From the NCBI RefSeq assembly GCF_950295315.1, contig NC_080179.1, positions 67,821,961-67,885,960 of the forward strand: a stretch of DNA of 64,000 nt, written 5' to 3'. The notes under the pieces are model-generated. The model did no database searches and had not been told where the DNA came from. It saw only the letters and a list, made by a program, of their open reading frames with translations. Below are positions 1 to 10,612 of the stretch, in pieces; position 1 is the first letter of the stretch; every line of letters begins with the position of its first letter. The position numbers were made by a program, and so were the translations under genes. The stretch is from Erinaceus europaeus. Lineage: Eukaryota > Chordata > Mammalia > Eulipotyphla > Erinaceidae.

Positions 1-605
1 AAACTTGCTGGGAAACAGTTTCTTTCATTCAGTAAATCACTTGTTGGGTATCAACTGCAATGAATGAAAAAAGGGAGGACCAGTGTTCTTGAGATCAATC
101 AATGAGTCCTCTGGGTGGATGTTTTCCAAGGAAAATGTTTTCTCCTGGAAAAAGCCATGCCTTCTCTTTATAAAAATGACATTTTTCCTTTTCATGTAAA
201 TGTATTTGTCCATATAACTTCTTTCTTTTCATGAATTTGTCATGGTAGGTGTTCACAGAGGACACGTGTTCGTGGACCACTAAGTGCAGGGGAGTGGGCT
301 GGAAGAGGAGGAGACAGAGAACTCTTTCATCTCTTAGTCTCAGTCAGCCTGAAGACCACAAGTTATGGCTTGGGGGTTTGATTTTAGTTTAAACTGATGG
401 CTTCTTTCCCTCTAAATCAAATAAACACTCACTTCCTGCATCTTCTGCGTAATGTGGTAGCCCTCAAATGGCCTAGGGGAAATTCTTGACTCTAATATGT
501 CTAATCTCTCAAGACCCTCTGGTCTCCTCACTTGTAGCCTGACCTGGGACATGTCTGGCAAGAACACTTTCAGACAGGCAGCAGCTAGTGTAGGGCTGAG
601 TGTCT
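1..605. other. No recognised feature
   Basis: Unique-looking AT-rich sequence. The longest open frame is a short minus-strand one at 95-280 with no recognisable domain. I see no SINE, L1 or LTR signature here. Confidence 0.5.
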
Positions 606-735
606 TAGAGCAGTGCTTCTAACCCTTAACATGCATGTGAATCTCCAGAGCTGAGGGAAATGTAAATTTTGCAAGGTTGCTTTGGGATCTGAGAACTAGC
701 ATTTCTAAAAAGCCCCAGCTCACACTGATGTCCAT
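606..735. mobile_element. MER5A-like hAT-Charlie fossil
   Basis: The stretch starts like AGCAGTGCTTCTAACC, passes through CATGCATGTGAATCTCC and later reads CTGAGAACTAGCATTTCTAA. This matches the layout I remember for the ancient non-autonomous DNA transposon MER5A, shared by placental mammals. It is diverged and has an internal deletion. The orientation of the family is close to palindromic, so no strand is given. Confidence 0.65.
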
Positions 736-1029
736 CAAACATTCAAGGAACAGCTCAACTGGTGGTAATAAAGGTCTTTCCTTTATTGGGTCAGATAAAG
801 AAAGGACTACAAAAGCCAGATAAGGGTAAGAGGCTGGCTCACTTATTGGTGGCCTTTTTGGTCAATACAAGACCACCCCATCATCTGGGTCCCTAGTCAG
901 GAAATCCTTGGATTTCCACACAGATATAATCAGCCTAGATCTCTACTAGACCATCACTCCCCACCATCACTGGTCACTTCCATCAAGAATGTAATGTCAT
1001 TATAAGCCCTTTTGTGGGCTTCTTCAGGA
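736..1029. other. No recognised feature, possibly upstream L1-X sequence
   Basis: No SINE or ORF2 signature is visible. It runs directly into L1-X 3' UTR sequence and may be a still more upstream part of that element, but no second copy in the window allows a check. Confidence 0.3.
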
Positions 1030-1106
1030 CCAGACCCTCACTATGACAAGCAATGGTAAGGACTGCCCCACTCTCCAAAAAGAAGCTGGGTCATCCTATT
1101 CTGTCA

Positions 1107-1115
1107 CTCAAGGAA
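1107..1115. repeat. 9-bp direct repeat, left flank of solo LTR
   Basis: CTCAAGGAA lies immediately left of the LTR and again at 1535-1543. It behaves as a target-site duplication but is longer than the 4-6 bp usual for retroviruses. Confidence 0.6.
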
Positions 1116-1534
1116 TGCCGGGATAGCCTGAGGGTGCTTCTTCCTGAGCAAGTGCTCTCTGTGTTGGAGAGAACTCAACTGGAGCCAACCTAGGCTGCTG
1201 CGTGGGAGAGGGATAAGGAACTCGTGCCGAGCTAGCGTCGCAGGAGATACACTCTGGAACTCTGCAACTCTCAGAGCAGGAAGGCAATCCCAAGTGTGTT
1301 AAAACAGAAGAGCAGCTGTATATATACTCGCCAAGTAGGGTGGAAACAGGATGTGACGTAGAGAGGGTGGGGCGAAAAGAGACTGGTGGAAATCAGGGTG
1401 ACTGAGAGGGGGCATAGCAAAAAAAACATCTTGAACTAGTGGGGATTAAACCAATGCCCTGCATGGCGGTTCCTAGGTAACTGGTTATGTAAATAGACCG
1501 CAGGGATAAGCAGGGGGAAGCTGGCATACTGCCA
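1116..1534 (-). mobile_element. Solo LTR, related in U3 to ERV-1
   Basis: Read on the minus strand it starts TGGCAGTATGCC and ends CCCGGCA, so it has the TG...CA ends of an LTR, and it is 419 bp long. Its middle (about 1330-1490) aligns with the LTR at 48.0-48.3 kb: shared landmarks on the minus strand are CTATTTACATAACC, CAGGGCATTGGT, TGCCCCCTCTC, CACCAGTC and CACCCTACTTGGCGAGTATATATAC. The R/U5 half does not resemble ERV-1. It interrupts an L1-X 3' UTR, because the sequences on either side join to match 26.6-26.8 kb. No internal region remains, so this is probably a recombined solo LTR. Confidence 0.65.
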
Positions 1535-2077
1535 CTCAAGGAACACTGGTCCTGAAATGAGTGCAGCCTAGAATGTTCCCAGGTGTGACCACGGACTGTG
1601 AGCTCAGACTGGCAGGGACTCAGAGGTTACACAGGCTCCTATGCTAAATATGAATAGCTAGGGACCCTGGGTCAGGTTGATGTGGTAAACAGTTAATTTT
1701 ATTCATAGATTTCCTTCAAGATTAGGAGCTACTCTCTTCCCTGACCCAGCTCTCTTGTCCTATTCTCAACTCTTGACACCATCTTCCCAGACAAGCAAAA
1801 ACTATGAAAGTCATAGGCTCATAGGAACTTACCTAAAATAGACTTCCTCACTTCTTTCCACCCTAAGATCCCTAGTCTCATCTGCTCTAATCCTACTTTT
1901 TGGATCCTATTTATTAAACATTTTGACCTGCTTTATATCTTACCACCTTTCAACCACCAAGTTGCGGTTACTACTGTGATTTAATCCTGAACTCCCTGGG
2001 AAGACAATCACACTATATGTCCCAGAACTTCACCTCGTCAGAGCCCTATCCCCCTAGGGAAAGATAGAAACAGGCTG

Positions 2078-2346
2078 GGGGGGGGGGGGCAGGCAGTAGT
2101 GCAGTGGGTTAGGCGCATGTGGCGCAAAGCACAAGGGCTGTGTAAGGATCCAGGGGACTCACTTCTCCCGTGGTGAAGTAGGTCTGCAGGTGTCTATCTT
2201 TCTCTCCCCCTCTTTGTCTTCCCCTCCTCTCTCCATTTCTCTCTGTCCTATCCAACAACAACGACGTCAACAGCAACAACAATAATAACTACAACAATAA
2301 AACAACAAGGACAACAAAGGGGAACATAAATAAATATTTAAAAAAG
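2078..2346 (+). mobile_element. SINE-A
   Basis: A tRNA-derived SINE with A-box-like AGTGCAGTGGGTTAGGCGC, the TCTGCAGGTGTCTATCTTTC body and an ACAACAATAAAACAACAAGG tail ending in AATAAATA. It splits the L1-X copy; short direct repeats near GAAACAGGCTGGGG and GAAACAATCTGGGG flank it. A run of about a dozen G lies at its 5' end. Confidence 0.85.
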
Positions 2347-2549
2347 AAAGAAACAATCTGGGGGTATAGATCAACCTGCCAGAACTCTTGTCCAACAGAG
2401 AAGCAATTACAGAAGCCAAAACTCCCACCTTCTACAACTGAAAAAAAATTTTGGTCCATACCCCCAGAGGGGGAGGAATGTTAGAGGAAGATGATCAGAG
2501 GGCTCTGAAACCCAATTCCATCAGGACCCAGAGAGAGAAAAGGATAAAA

Positions 2550-2745
2550 GGGGCTGGGTGGTAGTGCACTTGGTTAAGCACATGCATTACCATGCACAAG
2601 GATCCAAGTTCAAGCCTCAGTTCCCCACCTGCAGGGGGGAAGCTTCATGAAGCAGGACTGCAGGAGTCTGTCTTTCTCTCTTCTTCCTTACCTTCCTCTC
2701 AGTTTCTCTCTGTCAAATAAAAATAAAGTTAAAAAATTTTTTTAA
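2550..2745 (+). mobile_element. SINE-B
   Basis: Head GGGGCTGGGTGGTAGTGCAC, B-box-like AGTTCAAGCCTCAG, CACCTGCAGG body, and tail ending AAATAAAAATAAAG. It lies inside the same L1-X copy. Confidence 0.85.
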
Positions 2746-3194
2746 AGCAGAGGAAACAAAATAAGGACATAGTCGACCCATATCTGCAACCTTGGGAGGA
2801 CTGCTGTAGTTTCCAATAAAGCAAATGAGGACACAGAAGGTGGTGGGAAAGATGTGGAGTTACATCTCTTGTTATCTTATAATTTCATAAGTCAATAGTA
2901 AGTCACTAATAAAATTATTTTAAAAAACCAAATCAATTTAAAAAATAAAAATAAATAAAGGGAAGAGTTTGCATACTCTCTCCAAACATTTTTGCTTCTA
3001 AGGGGTTTTCTCAGACTATTCAAGACAAATCTGTTTTTCTTATTTTCTAAACCAAAATCCCCCTGCAAGTATTTGAAGCAAAGGTTATAAGTGAAATCCC
3101 TCCCAAATAGTTTATTTATTTACTTACTTACTTTTGCCAATGTAAAGCTAATTAGTCTTCAAGCTGTGGTAACTGCAACACAGCTTCCCTCACT

Positions 3195-3450
3195 CAGAGG
3201 CTGCATTTAGGTAGCTCATTTGTAAAAAGCACCTGTTAGCATGTGAAAGGACCCAGGTTCAAACTCTGGGCCAATACATGGGAACTGCTGTGGAGCAGGT
3301 GCTTCACAAGGCAGTGAAGCAGTGATGCAATGTCTCTCTCTCTCCCCTATCTCTATCTCTTACCTCCTAAGAGAAAAAAAATAGCTGCTAGGAGTGGAGT
3401 TTTGTAAGCACTGAGTCCCAGTGGTAACCCTGATGGCAAAAAAAAAGAAG
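3195..3450 (+). mobile_element. SINE-B with 3' extension
   Basis: Diverged SINE-B head (GTAGCTCATTTGTAAAAAGC, then GGTTCAAACTC) followed by a CT-rich stretch and the extension AGCACTGAGTCCCAGTGGTAACCCTGATGGCAAAA. The extension is found on several other SINEs in the window. Confidence 0.75.
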
Positions 3451-3459
3451 TTATGTAAA

Positions 3460-3785
3460 TGGAGAGAAAATCTTAGTCTTGTGTTAAAATATGTCTCTCC
3501 CACCCTACTAGGGAGAGAGAGAGACAGGCTGGGAGTATGGACCGACCAGTCAACGCCCATGTTCAGCGGGGAAGCAATTACAGAAGCCAGACCTTCTACC
3601 TTCTGCATCCCACAATGACCCTGGGTCCATGCTCCCAGAGGGATAGAGAGTGGGAAAGCTATCGGGGGAGGGGGTGGGATATGGAGATTGGGTGGTGGGA
3701 ATTGTGTGGAGTTGTACCCCTCCTACCCTATGGTTTTGTTAATTAATCCTTTCTTAAATAAAAAAATAATAATAATAATAAAAAA
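3460..3785 (+). mobile_element. L1-X 3' end, 5' truncated
   Basis: Carries GACAGGCTGGGAGTATGGAC, GAAGCAATTACAGAAGCCAG, CTCCCAGAGGGATAGAGA and the closing TGGTTTTGTTAATTAATCC with an A-rich tail. It lacks the upstream L1-X blocks, as expected of a 5'-truncated LINE. Confidence 0.75.
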
Positions 3786-5077
3786 ATATATGTCTATGTT
3801 TGTCTTCTCTCCATATCTGTCTTGATGCTTAGAATGTGCACTGTGGACAAACTGTGCCTCTCTTGGACCCACAGATGCATTGTTTGATGAAACAATAGGA
3901 AACAGACCAACACTGGAGGTCAATTAGCACAGTGTTGTCTGAGCATAGCAAAAACTTCCACTGGCAGCAGGTGACTGATTTTGGGATGGAGCATCAACAT
4001 GTATTTTATAGGTTTTATAGTTGTGAACATATTTTAACGTGTTTAGCAGAAAGCTATATCATGCACAGCTTGCCCAGGATTTCATGGATATCATTATGAG
4101 GAGAAAGCTGAATTTTCCAAACTGAGTTGCTATAAAGATATATATGATATGAATGTCATTAACATGATACATTTATACAGCAAACATTTTGAGAGTTTGA
4201 TGCAAATAGCCGAAGTTTGGGAAACAGTGTTTCACCCACCACTAGAAATGACATTTGAGAAGACTTAAATTCAGGCATATTACCATCTTTCACAAAATTT
4301 AAGTTGCTGTGGATCATAGGAAGTGACCTAATTTCATAAAACTAAAATGTGAGGAAATATATAAAACAAATGAAATATGAAAGTGGATTGGTCCAGGTAA
4401 TATGATAATGTTTCAAAAACCATTCTCTTCCCAAACAACGTTAGTTCATTAGTAGTTCACTAATAAAATGTTGGTTGAACAGAATAACATTTTCAAGGTG
4501 AAATTCAAGTAGCTTGGTAAGTGAAAGGAATTTTCATAGAGTCCCCTAAAATCATTCTTGTAGAAGATGACCTCATTCCTAAGGCCACCAAAAGCACATC
4601 TTTAGATGGGTGTGTTACTCATTTCAATAGAGAGAACTCACAAGAGCTGTTACAAGAGGCTTGGGTCAGGATTTTGACTTTGGTACAGGACTTACAGGAG
4701 TGTTCAGTGAAGTAGGTTCTTGTTCTGAAGTGGATGCTTATCAGGAAGCAAGAATAATTTTATGGTTTGACATCTTAAGCTTACCTAGAAGGTGAGCTAA
4801 CTGGAGGTAAATTAAAGTTGTATTGATAAGTAAGCAGTGCTTATCCCTATTATCTGGGAGAGGAGCGTGTGTGGGCATTTTTGCAGTTTAGACAACATTC
4901 CTTTTAGCTCTTTGAAAAGACATCTGGGTATAGGAGTGACATTTTAGTGTCTGGAATTAGGTAATTTCCTATGATCTATAGCAACTTAGATTCTGTGAAA
5001 CATCCTGATACACCTGGGCTTAAGTTTCTCAACCACATTAAGAGGTTCTAGTAAAAGGAAACATCACTGTCTTAATT
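3786..5077. other. No recognised feature
   Basis: About 1.3 kb of AT-rich sequence without SINE, LTR or L1 motifs that I can place. A 64-codon plus-strand frame at 4521-4715 has no domain I recognise and no splice context, so I treat it as chance. Confidence 0.45.
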
Positions 5078-5272
5078 GTATTTATTGGTCTGATAGGGCA
5101 GAGAGAAATTGAGAGAGGAGTGGGAGATAGAAAAGGAGAGAGACAGAGAGACCTGCAGCCCTGCTTCAGCACTCACGAAGCTTTTCCTCTGCAGGTGAGG
5201 ACCGTGAGTTTGAACCCACAGGTCCTTGTGCATGGTAACATGTGCTCAATCAGGTGCGCAACCACCCAACCC
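5078..5272 (-). mobile_element. SINE-B
   Basis: Reverse-strand copy: GAGAGACAGAGAGACCTGCAG, GCTTTTCCTCTGCAGGTG, then TGCGCAACCACCCAACCCC at its 5' head. No clear target duplication was found. Confidence 0.85.
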
Positions 5273-5768
5273 CGGAAGAATTTACTTTTAAGAAGTTAGT
5301 AGCATGTTCAATTATAATAATAGCGTGTTCTGATCTGTGTGCTGATCCTTCTTAGTCATGACTAGCCTTGCCTAATGTTAGTGCTTTGGAAAATTGCTTT
5401 TGGACAACAGCTGAATGCAATCTAGCTATGAGTGAGTGGCAGGTCAGCACTTAGATGTCCATTTCCTTTTTTTCTTTCATACCTTCTTTCCTTACCTCTC
5501 TTGTGCCATTTCCAGACATGGATCATCAAATTCAGAGTTTGGTATTATGTTTATGAATGTAAGATTCAATTTTGATCTCTGTAAGGTAGATGCCTTTGTT
5601 TAACTCTGGAAGAAATTGCTCTCCTGGCTCATCTATATGAGGCTATGTGACTGTCAGCTATCCATGACAATTATTAGTCTACTTTATTAACAGACAAAAG
5701 TCCATATTCTTTTCACCTAATCTTTTCCACTAATACCACATGGAAATACATATGCCCTACCTCTCTTA

Positions 5769-5808
5769 CTTTTCTTTTCTTTTCTTTTCTTTTCTTTTCT
5801 TTTCTTTT
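5769..5808. repeat. (CTTTT)n microsatellite
   Basis: About eight near-perfect CTTTT units in a row, a pyrimidine strand. Confidence 0.95.
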
Positions 5809-6017
5809 TGAATAACAAAGAGTGACTGCCTTACAGAGAATTCTCTGGGATTTCTGTGTGTGGTCAATAGTGTTTATGATGGTAGCAAAACGAGAAAAGT
5901 ATCTTGGAAAACAGATTTTCCAAAGAGTTGTAGTTCCAGTGGCTCTGGCCTCAAGTCTAGTCTAAATGGTAGCTTAGAAGTTGCTTGGGATGGAAGGTGA
6001 AGGTTTTCCTTTGGTAA

Positions 6018-6019
<2 letters not shown>

Positions 6020-6050
<31 letters not shown>

Positions 6051-6090
6051 TGTGTGTGTGTGCGCGCGCATGCGTGCGCACATGTGCGTG
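6020..6090. repeat. (TG)n/(CG)n microsatellite
   Basis: A TG run with one TC interruption passes into TGCGCGCGCATGCGTGCGC. Alternating purine-pyrimidine sequence of this kind can adopt Z-DNA; that property is inferred, not shown. Confidence 0.95.
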
Positions 6091-6304
6091 CTGGGAGGAG
6101 TGATGAAATACTCTGGAATTAGATGATAGTGATAATTACATAACCTTATGAGTGTACTATAAACTTCTGAAGTGTACAAATCATTTTAAACTTGTTTATA
6201 GGAAGCAAAAATCAAGAGAAGTCAAATAACATTTGAAAGAGTCTTAACTGATTAGTTATTGATAGGTTTGCTGTTAGTTTTTGTTTCCAAGCTTGTTAAT
6301 TTTT

Positions 6305-6518
6305 TTTTTAATTTTTTAAAATATTTTATTTTATTTATTTATTCCCTTTTGTTGCCCTTGTTGTTTTATTGTTGTAGTTATTATTGTCGTCATTGTTGGA
6401 TAGGATAGAGAGAAACGGAGAGAGAGGAGGGGAAGACAGAGAGGGGGAGAGAAAGATAGACACCTGCAGACCTGCTTCACCACCTGTGAAGCGACTCCCC
6501 TGCAGGTGGGGAGCCGGG
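6305..6518 (-). mobile_element. SINE-A, 5' truncated, 17-bp target duplication
   Basis: Reverse-strand SINE-A lacking the tRNA-like head: it stops at the GGGGAGCCGGG position. CAAGCTTGTTAATTTTT occurs at 6288-6304 and 6519-6535. A truncated head with a perfect target duplication shows insertion by target-primed reverse transcription. Confidence 0.9.
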
Positions 6519-6876
6519 CAAGCTTGTTAATTTTTAAGATAAACAAAAACAAGAAATAGAAATAAATTTGTGCTTTCTGCATTGATTAGGGGATCCTAGA
6601 AATTTAGAGCACCAGTAGAAATAAAATTCAAAGGTAATTTGTAAGTTAAATGCCAAAGAAATCTATGCAACAAAAACTCAAATTTATAGATGACTTTTCT
6701 GCACTAAAATGAGACCACTGACAAAGCTACAACTATAGACAAATGCAATGTGTATAGTCAAAGGTTCACATTTGTATTGAGTTTTTGCGTTTGACTTTTT
6801 AAACTTTCAAGTCTGTATTTGAAATTCAAGATAATCAGACCATATTTCATCAAAATGATGGACCAATTGTAATTCT

Positions 6877-7082
6877 TTTTTCTAACTTTTCTTTATTTTG
6901 TATTTGTTTATTGGTTAGAGGAAGGGGAGATAGTGAAGGAGAGAGAGACAGAGAGACACCTGCAGCCCTGCTTCACCACTTGTGAAGCTTTCCCCCTGCA
7001 GGTGGGGGCCAGGGGCTTGAACTTGTGTCCTTGAGCATTGCAATGTGTATGCTTAACCACATGTGCCGCCACCTGGCCCTGC
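6877..7082 (-). mobile_element. SINE-B, 14-bp target duplication
   Basis: Full head CCACCTGGCCC (reverse) and the GCTTTCCCCCTGCAGGTGG body. CCAATTGTAATTCT flanks it at 6863-6876 and 7083-7096. Confidence 0.92.
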
Positions 7083-7096
7083 CCAATTGTAATTCT

Positions 7097-7838
7097 AAGA
7101 CAATTGTGTTTTGGGTTTTTTTTTTCACCTTAAGATGAAATTACTATTGTAACTTTGTGAAGCACTGCTTTACAAAGCAGGAAGGTAATTCCTAAGTCTG
7201 CTCTATTTTCCCAGATGCTGAAAATGCAGTTTCAACAGAGTCTATATATTTTGGAAATAAGAATGGTAAGAAAAATAAAGGAAGCAAGGAAGAAAAAGAA
7301 AAAATAAATTAGTAAATTAGTTTTCTTTTCTGTCTTTCTGTTTTGTGTACAGTTGAAAACTTCAAACTACTATAGGCCAGACACACTGATTTTTCAGGCC
7401 ATTTAAATGCACCATTTTCATAGTAAGTCTTCTTCTGGTCTTCTTTTCATTACTCCTCATTCATTAAAGTGGTACATTACTCATTTTAATTATATTAATT
7501 TTCCAGATGTCAACAGAATTTTCAATTTATTAAATAATTTTTGAAAACTTAAGTCTTTGTACATAAAGCTGTCACTTTAGTGCCACTTTTCACAGCCAAA
7601 GGAAATTTTTGTCTTGTCAACTAGAAAAGAATTGAGCAAAAGAGTGCCGATGGTTTTGATGTTGGAACCTGTCAACCTTTTGGTGCATCTTGCATTCCAA
7701 TTTAGAAGAGTCAAAGACCAGGAAAGGATGGTTACAGTACAAGAATGGGAGGATTTTGAGGGGTTTTTACTGTTTCTGTGCACTCTCATGTCTAACTGGA
7801 ATGCTTTTTATGTAATCACACTTGTTTACTTATGTTCA
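7097..7838. other. No recognised feature
   Basis: AT-rich sequence. A 104-codon plus-strand frame at 7614-7928 reads into the neighbouring L1-X copy and has no domain; I treat it as chance. Confidence 0.45.
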
Positions 7839-8165
7839 AAAGACGACCCCACCAATGTGTCCTGGAGCTCTGCTTCCCCAGAGCCCTTCCCCACTAGGGA
7901 AAAAGAGAGAGACAGGCTGGGAGTATGAATCGACCAGTCAACACCCATGTTCAACAGGGAAGCAATTACAGAAGCCAGACCTTCCACTTTCTGCATCCCA
8001 TAATGTCCCTGTGTCCATACTCCCAGAGGGATAAAGAATAGGAAAGCTATCAGGGGAGGGGATGGGATATGGAGATCTGATGGTGGAAATGGTGTGGAGT
8101 TGTACCCCTCTTATCCAATGGTTTTGTTAATGTCTCCTTTTTGAAATAAATAAAATTTTTAAAAA
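7839..8165 (+). mobile_element. L1-X 3' end, 5' truncated
   Basis: Starts at AGACGACCCCACCAATG, contains GAAGCAATTACAGAAGCCAG and CTCCCAGAGGGATAAAGAAT, and closes with TGGTTTTGTTAATGTC plus an A-rich tail. It is close to the 3.5-kb copy. Confidence 0.78.
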
Positions 8166-8475
8166 AGGAAACAGTAACATTGGTTTCCTTTTGAGAAAAG
8201 ATAAAAATACCAGTCACTTTACAAACACAATCAAAACAAAAGGTAATAGAACTGAGGACTGTTTAGTTGCAAATGCTTATCTAAAATCTGGCTGGTAGTG
8301 CTTTTCATACTGCATCACTGAGTTGGCTATCCAAGAGTTGGTATTACCAACAGTTTTGTGTAAAGTATTCATAAGCCTCAGATAATGAGTCACAAATCCC
8401 TAGAAATTCATAGGTAAAGTTGAGGTAAAATACCTTATATCCTTCTCTGCTTAAAGTTTTTATAATGAGCAAGGC
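8166..8475. other. No recognised feature
   Basis: AT-rich sequence between two L1-X insertions; nothing identified. Confidence 0.45.
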
Positions 8476-8493
8476 ATAAATAAAGTGTTACCA

Positions 8494-9559
8494 ATAAAAA
8501 CAATAAGATATCACTTCACTCCTGTGAGAAACATCAGACATGATAGCAACAACAAATGCTGGAGAGGTTATGGGGACAAAGGAACCCTCCTGCACTGCTG
8601 GTGGGAATGTAAGTGGGTCCAGCCTCTGTGGAGAGCAGTCTAGAGAATCCTCACAAGGCTAGAATGGACCTACCTTGTGACCCAGCAGTTCTTCTCCTGG
8701 GGATATATCCTAAGGAACCAGACACACCCATCCAAAAATACCTGTGTATACCTATGTTTATAGCAGCACAATCTGTAATAGCCAAAACCTAGAAGCAACC
8801 CAAGTGTCCAACAACAGATGAGTGGCTGAGCAAGTTGTGGTCTATATACACAATGGAATACTACTCAGCTATTAAAAATTGTTAATTCACCTACTTGGAT
8901 GGAGTAAATAGTTAATGGTATTTATATCCTTTCCTCATATTTGGGAACTGCTCTCTGCCCTAATCCAGCTTTCTAGCCCTAGTCTCAAATATGACCCCAC
9001 CTCACCAGACAATATTTTTAGTCCACCTGCATTGTTAGCTATCAGGCTCAGCCAAAAATTACTAAAGTTATGGGTCCTTTGGAACATACCTAAAATAGAC
9101 TTCCAATATGACCCCTAATTTCCTCTGCTTTATTCCTATCTTTGGGTTCCGGTTTATTAAACAGTTTGCCCTGCTTTATATCTTATCACCTTTCAGCCAC
9201 CAAGTTGTAGATGCTATTATGATTCCATCCTGACTTCCCTGGGCAGACGACCTCACCAATGTGTCCCAAAGTCTCACCTCTCCAGAGCCCTGCCCAACTA
9301 AGGAAAGATATAGACTGGGAGTATGGACCGACCTGCCAATGTCCCATGTCCAGTGGAGAAGCAATTGGAGAAGCCAAACCTTCCACCTTCTGCATCCCAT
9401 AAAGAATTTTGGTTCATACTCCCAGAGGGATAAAGAATAGTGAAGTTTCCAATGGAGGAGATGAGACATGGAACTCTGGTGGTGGAAATTATATGTAATT
9501 ACACTCCTGTTATTTTACTATCTTGCTATTTATTATTAAATCACTAATCAAAAGTTAAA
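8494..9559 (+). mobile_element. 5'-truncated L1 with L1-X 3' UTR, 18-bp target duplication
   Basis: The first ~390 bp are the end of L1 ORF2: GATATCACTTCACTCCTGTG, CACTGCTGGTGGGAATG, GGGATATATCCTAAGGAACC, and ATGGAATACTACTCAGCT are shared with 15.75-16.1 kb. Near CTACTTGGATGGA (about 8904) it changes into the L1-X 3' UTR rather than the 3' UTR of L1-A. ATAAATAAAGTGTTACCA at 8476-8493 recurs at 9560-9577 with one mismatch. The single pair of flanks around both parts means they inserted as one transcript, so L1-X is a 3' UTR of an L1 lineage. The ORF2 part is degraded. Confidence 0.85.
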
Positions 9560-9577
9560 ATAAATAAAGTATTACCA

Positions 9578-9745
9578 TCTGGGGCCAGGCAGCAGCATAT
9601 CCAGCGGTAATCACATGTTACAGTGTACAAGGTCCTAGGTTCAAGACCCTGGTCCCCCCCTACAGGGGAGAAACTTCACAACTGGTGAAGCAGTGCCACT
9701 TTACCATCCCTGTCTCCTCCTTCCTCTCTGCCTCTATCCAAAACT
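9578..9745 (+). mobile_element. SINE-B
   Basis: GGGGCCAGGCAGCAGCATAT head, CACATGTTACAGTG, GGTTCAAGACCC B box, GGTGAAGCAGTG body. It lies immediately after the right target duplication of the L1-X copy. Confidence 0.8.
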
Positions 9746-10263
9746 ACTAACTATATATATGCAATTCTTTAAGCAGATCTCATACTTAAGGGATTGTGCC
9801 TTTTTTATTTTATAGTCCCTTATCTTCTCATTACTCCATCTCCTACACTCTCCATTTTCATTTTTAGCATTTTCTCTGTTCTCTGTGTGTCTATCAGCGA
9901 TGCATTGGTCTCTCAGGAAGGTGTTTCTGTGTAGTGAGAGTATCTGGCAAAATGGCAGCCATGGAACATGACTAAGACAGAAAAAAGTAGCAGACCAAAG
10001 ACTGAGTGCCTGTCAGGAAGCCTGAAGCAGCAGGGCCCAGTTTGGATGAGAGCTCAGTGGTGCACAGTTTATACTCTAAAGTCTGTAACCAAACTTAGAG
10101 GTTGCAAAAGAGTGGGTGCTCTGGGTGCTGCTCTAGTTTGGACTTGCTATTGAAAGAGAACTGCACCCCCTAGACATGACAAGTCTGGTCTCCTGTGTGA
10201 GCCCAAGACTGGATCTTGGCACCCAGATAACTCTGTCAGAATCAGAATCAGCTAGCTTCTAGA
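9746..10263. other. No recognised feature
   Basis: A 61-codon frame at 9968-10153 has no recognisable domain. No repeat family placed. Confidence 0.4.
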
Positions 10264-10330
10264 CTTCCTTCCTTCCTTCCTTCCTTCTTTTCCTTCTTTC
10301 TCCCTTTGTCTCTTTCTTTCTTTATTTCTT
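10264..10330. repeat. CTTC/CTTT-rich microsatellite
   Basis: Five perfect CTTC units lead into imperfect CTTT units; it adjoins the tail of a reverse-strand SINE-B and probably grew from it. Confidence 0.85.
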
Positions 10331-10508
10331 TCAAGAGACACAGAAAAATAGAGTGAAAAGGGAGATAAGAAAAGAGGTAGAGAGACACCTGCAGCACTGC
10401 TTCACCACTCGTAAAGTTTTCCCTCTACGTGTGGGGGCTCGAGATTTGAACCAGGGTTCTTGCACATTGTAACATGTGCGTTCAACTTAGTGCCCCAGTG
10501 CCCTAGCC
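10331..10508 (-). mobile_element. SINE-B
   Basis: Reverse-strand body ACACCTGCAGCACTGCTTCA and AAGTTTTCCCTCTACGTG, with head GTGCCCCAGTGCCCTAGCCC. It splits an L1-X 3' end whose last part follows directly. Confidence 0.8.
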
Positions 10509-10570
10509 CCTACTGCTATAATTTTATAATCTTGTAAATCATTATTAAATCACTAATAAAATTTAAAAAT
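10509..10570 (+). mobile_element. L1-X terminal fragment
   Basis: ATAATCTTGTAAATCATTATTAAATCACTAATAAAATT matches the last bases of the copies at 2.9 and 9.5 kb. Confidence 0.6.
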
Positions 10571-10598
10571 GGGAAGAAAAACTTAGAAAAATTCATTA

Positions 10599-10612
10599 TA
10601 AAAATGAGTCTC
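10599..10612. repeat. Target-site duplication, left of L1-A
   Basis: TAAAAATGAGTCTC, repeated exactly at 16507-16520. It defines L1-A as one insertion. Confidence 0.93.

Larger units (their letters stand above)
1030..2935 (+). mobile_element. L1-X 3' UTR, composite copy
   Basis: This is a copy of a long 3' UTR type (L1-X) that recurs at least ten times in the window. Shared landmarks in order are GCAGCCTAGAATGTTCCC, ACCTAAAATAGACTTCC, ACCACCAAGTTG, GAAGCAATTACAGAAGCC, TACCCCCAGAGGG and a terminal TCACTAATAAAATTATT. It is interrupted by a solo LTR (1116-1534), a SINE-A (2078-2346) and a SINE-B (2550-2745). The block at 1030-1115 and 1535-1690 aligns with the reverse complement of 26580-26850. 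The copy at 8494-9559 ties this 3' UTR to L1 ORF2. No coding capacity remains. Confidence 0.65.
5273..6287. other. No gene; contains two microsatellites
   Basis: Apart from the TTTTC and TG tracts listed separately I see no family signature. A minus-strand 101-codon frame at 5874-6179 runs through the CA repeat and is not credible as a gene. Confidence 0.45.

Noticed and set aside
5874..6179. Minus-strand frame with a TH-rich repeat
   Set aside because: It is a translation of the TG/CA microsatellite.
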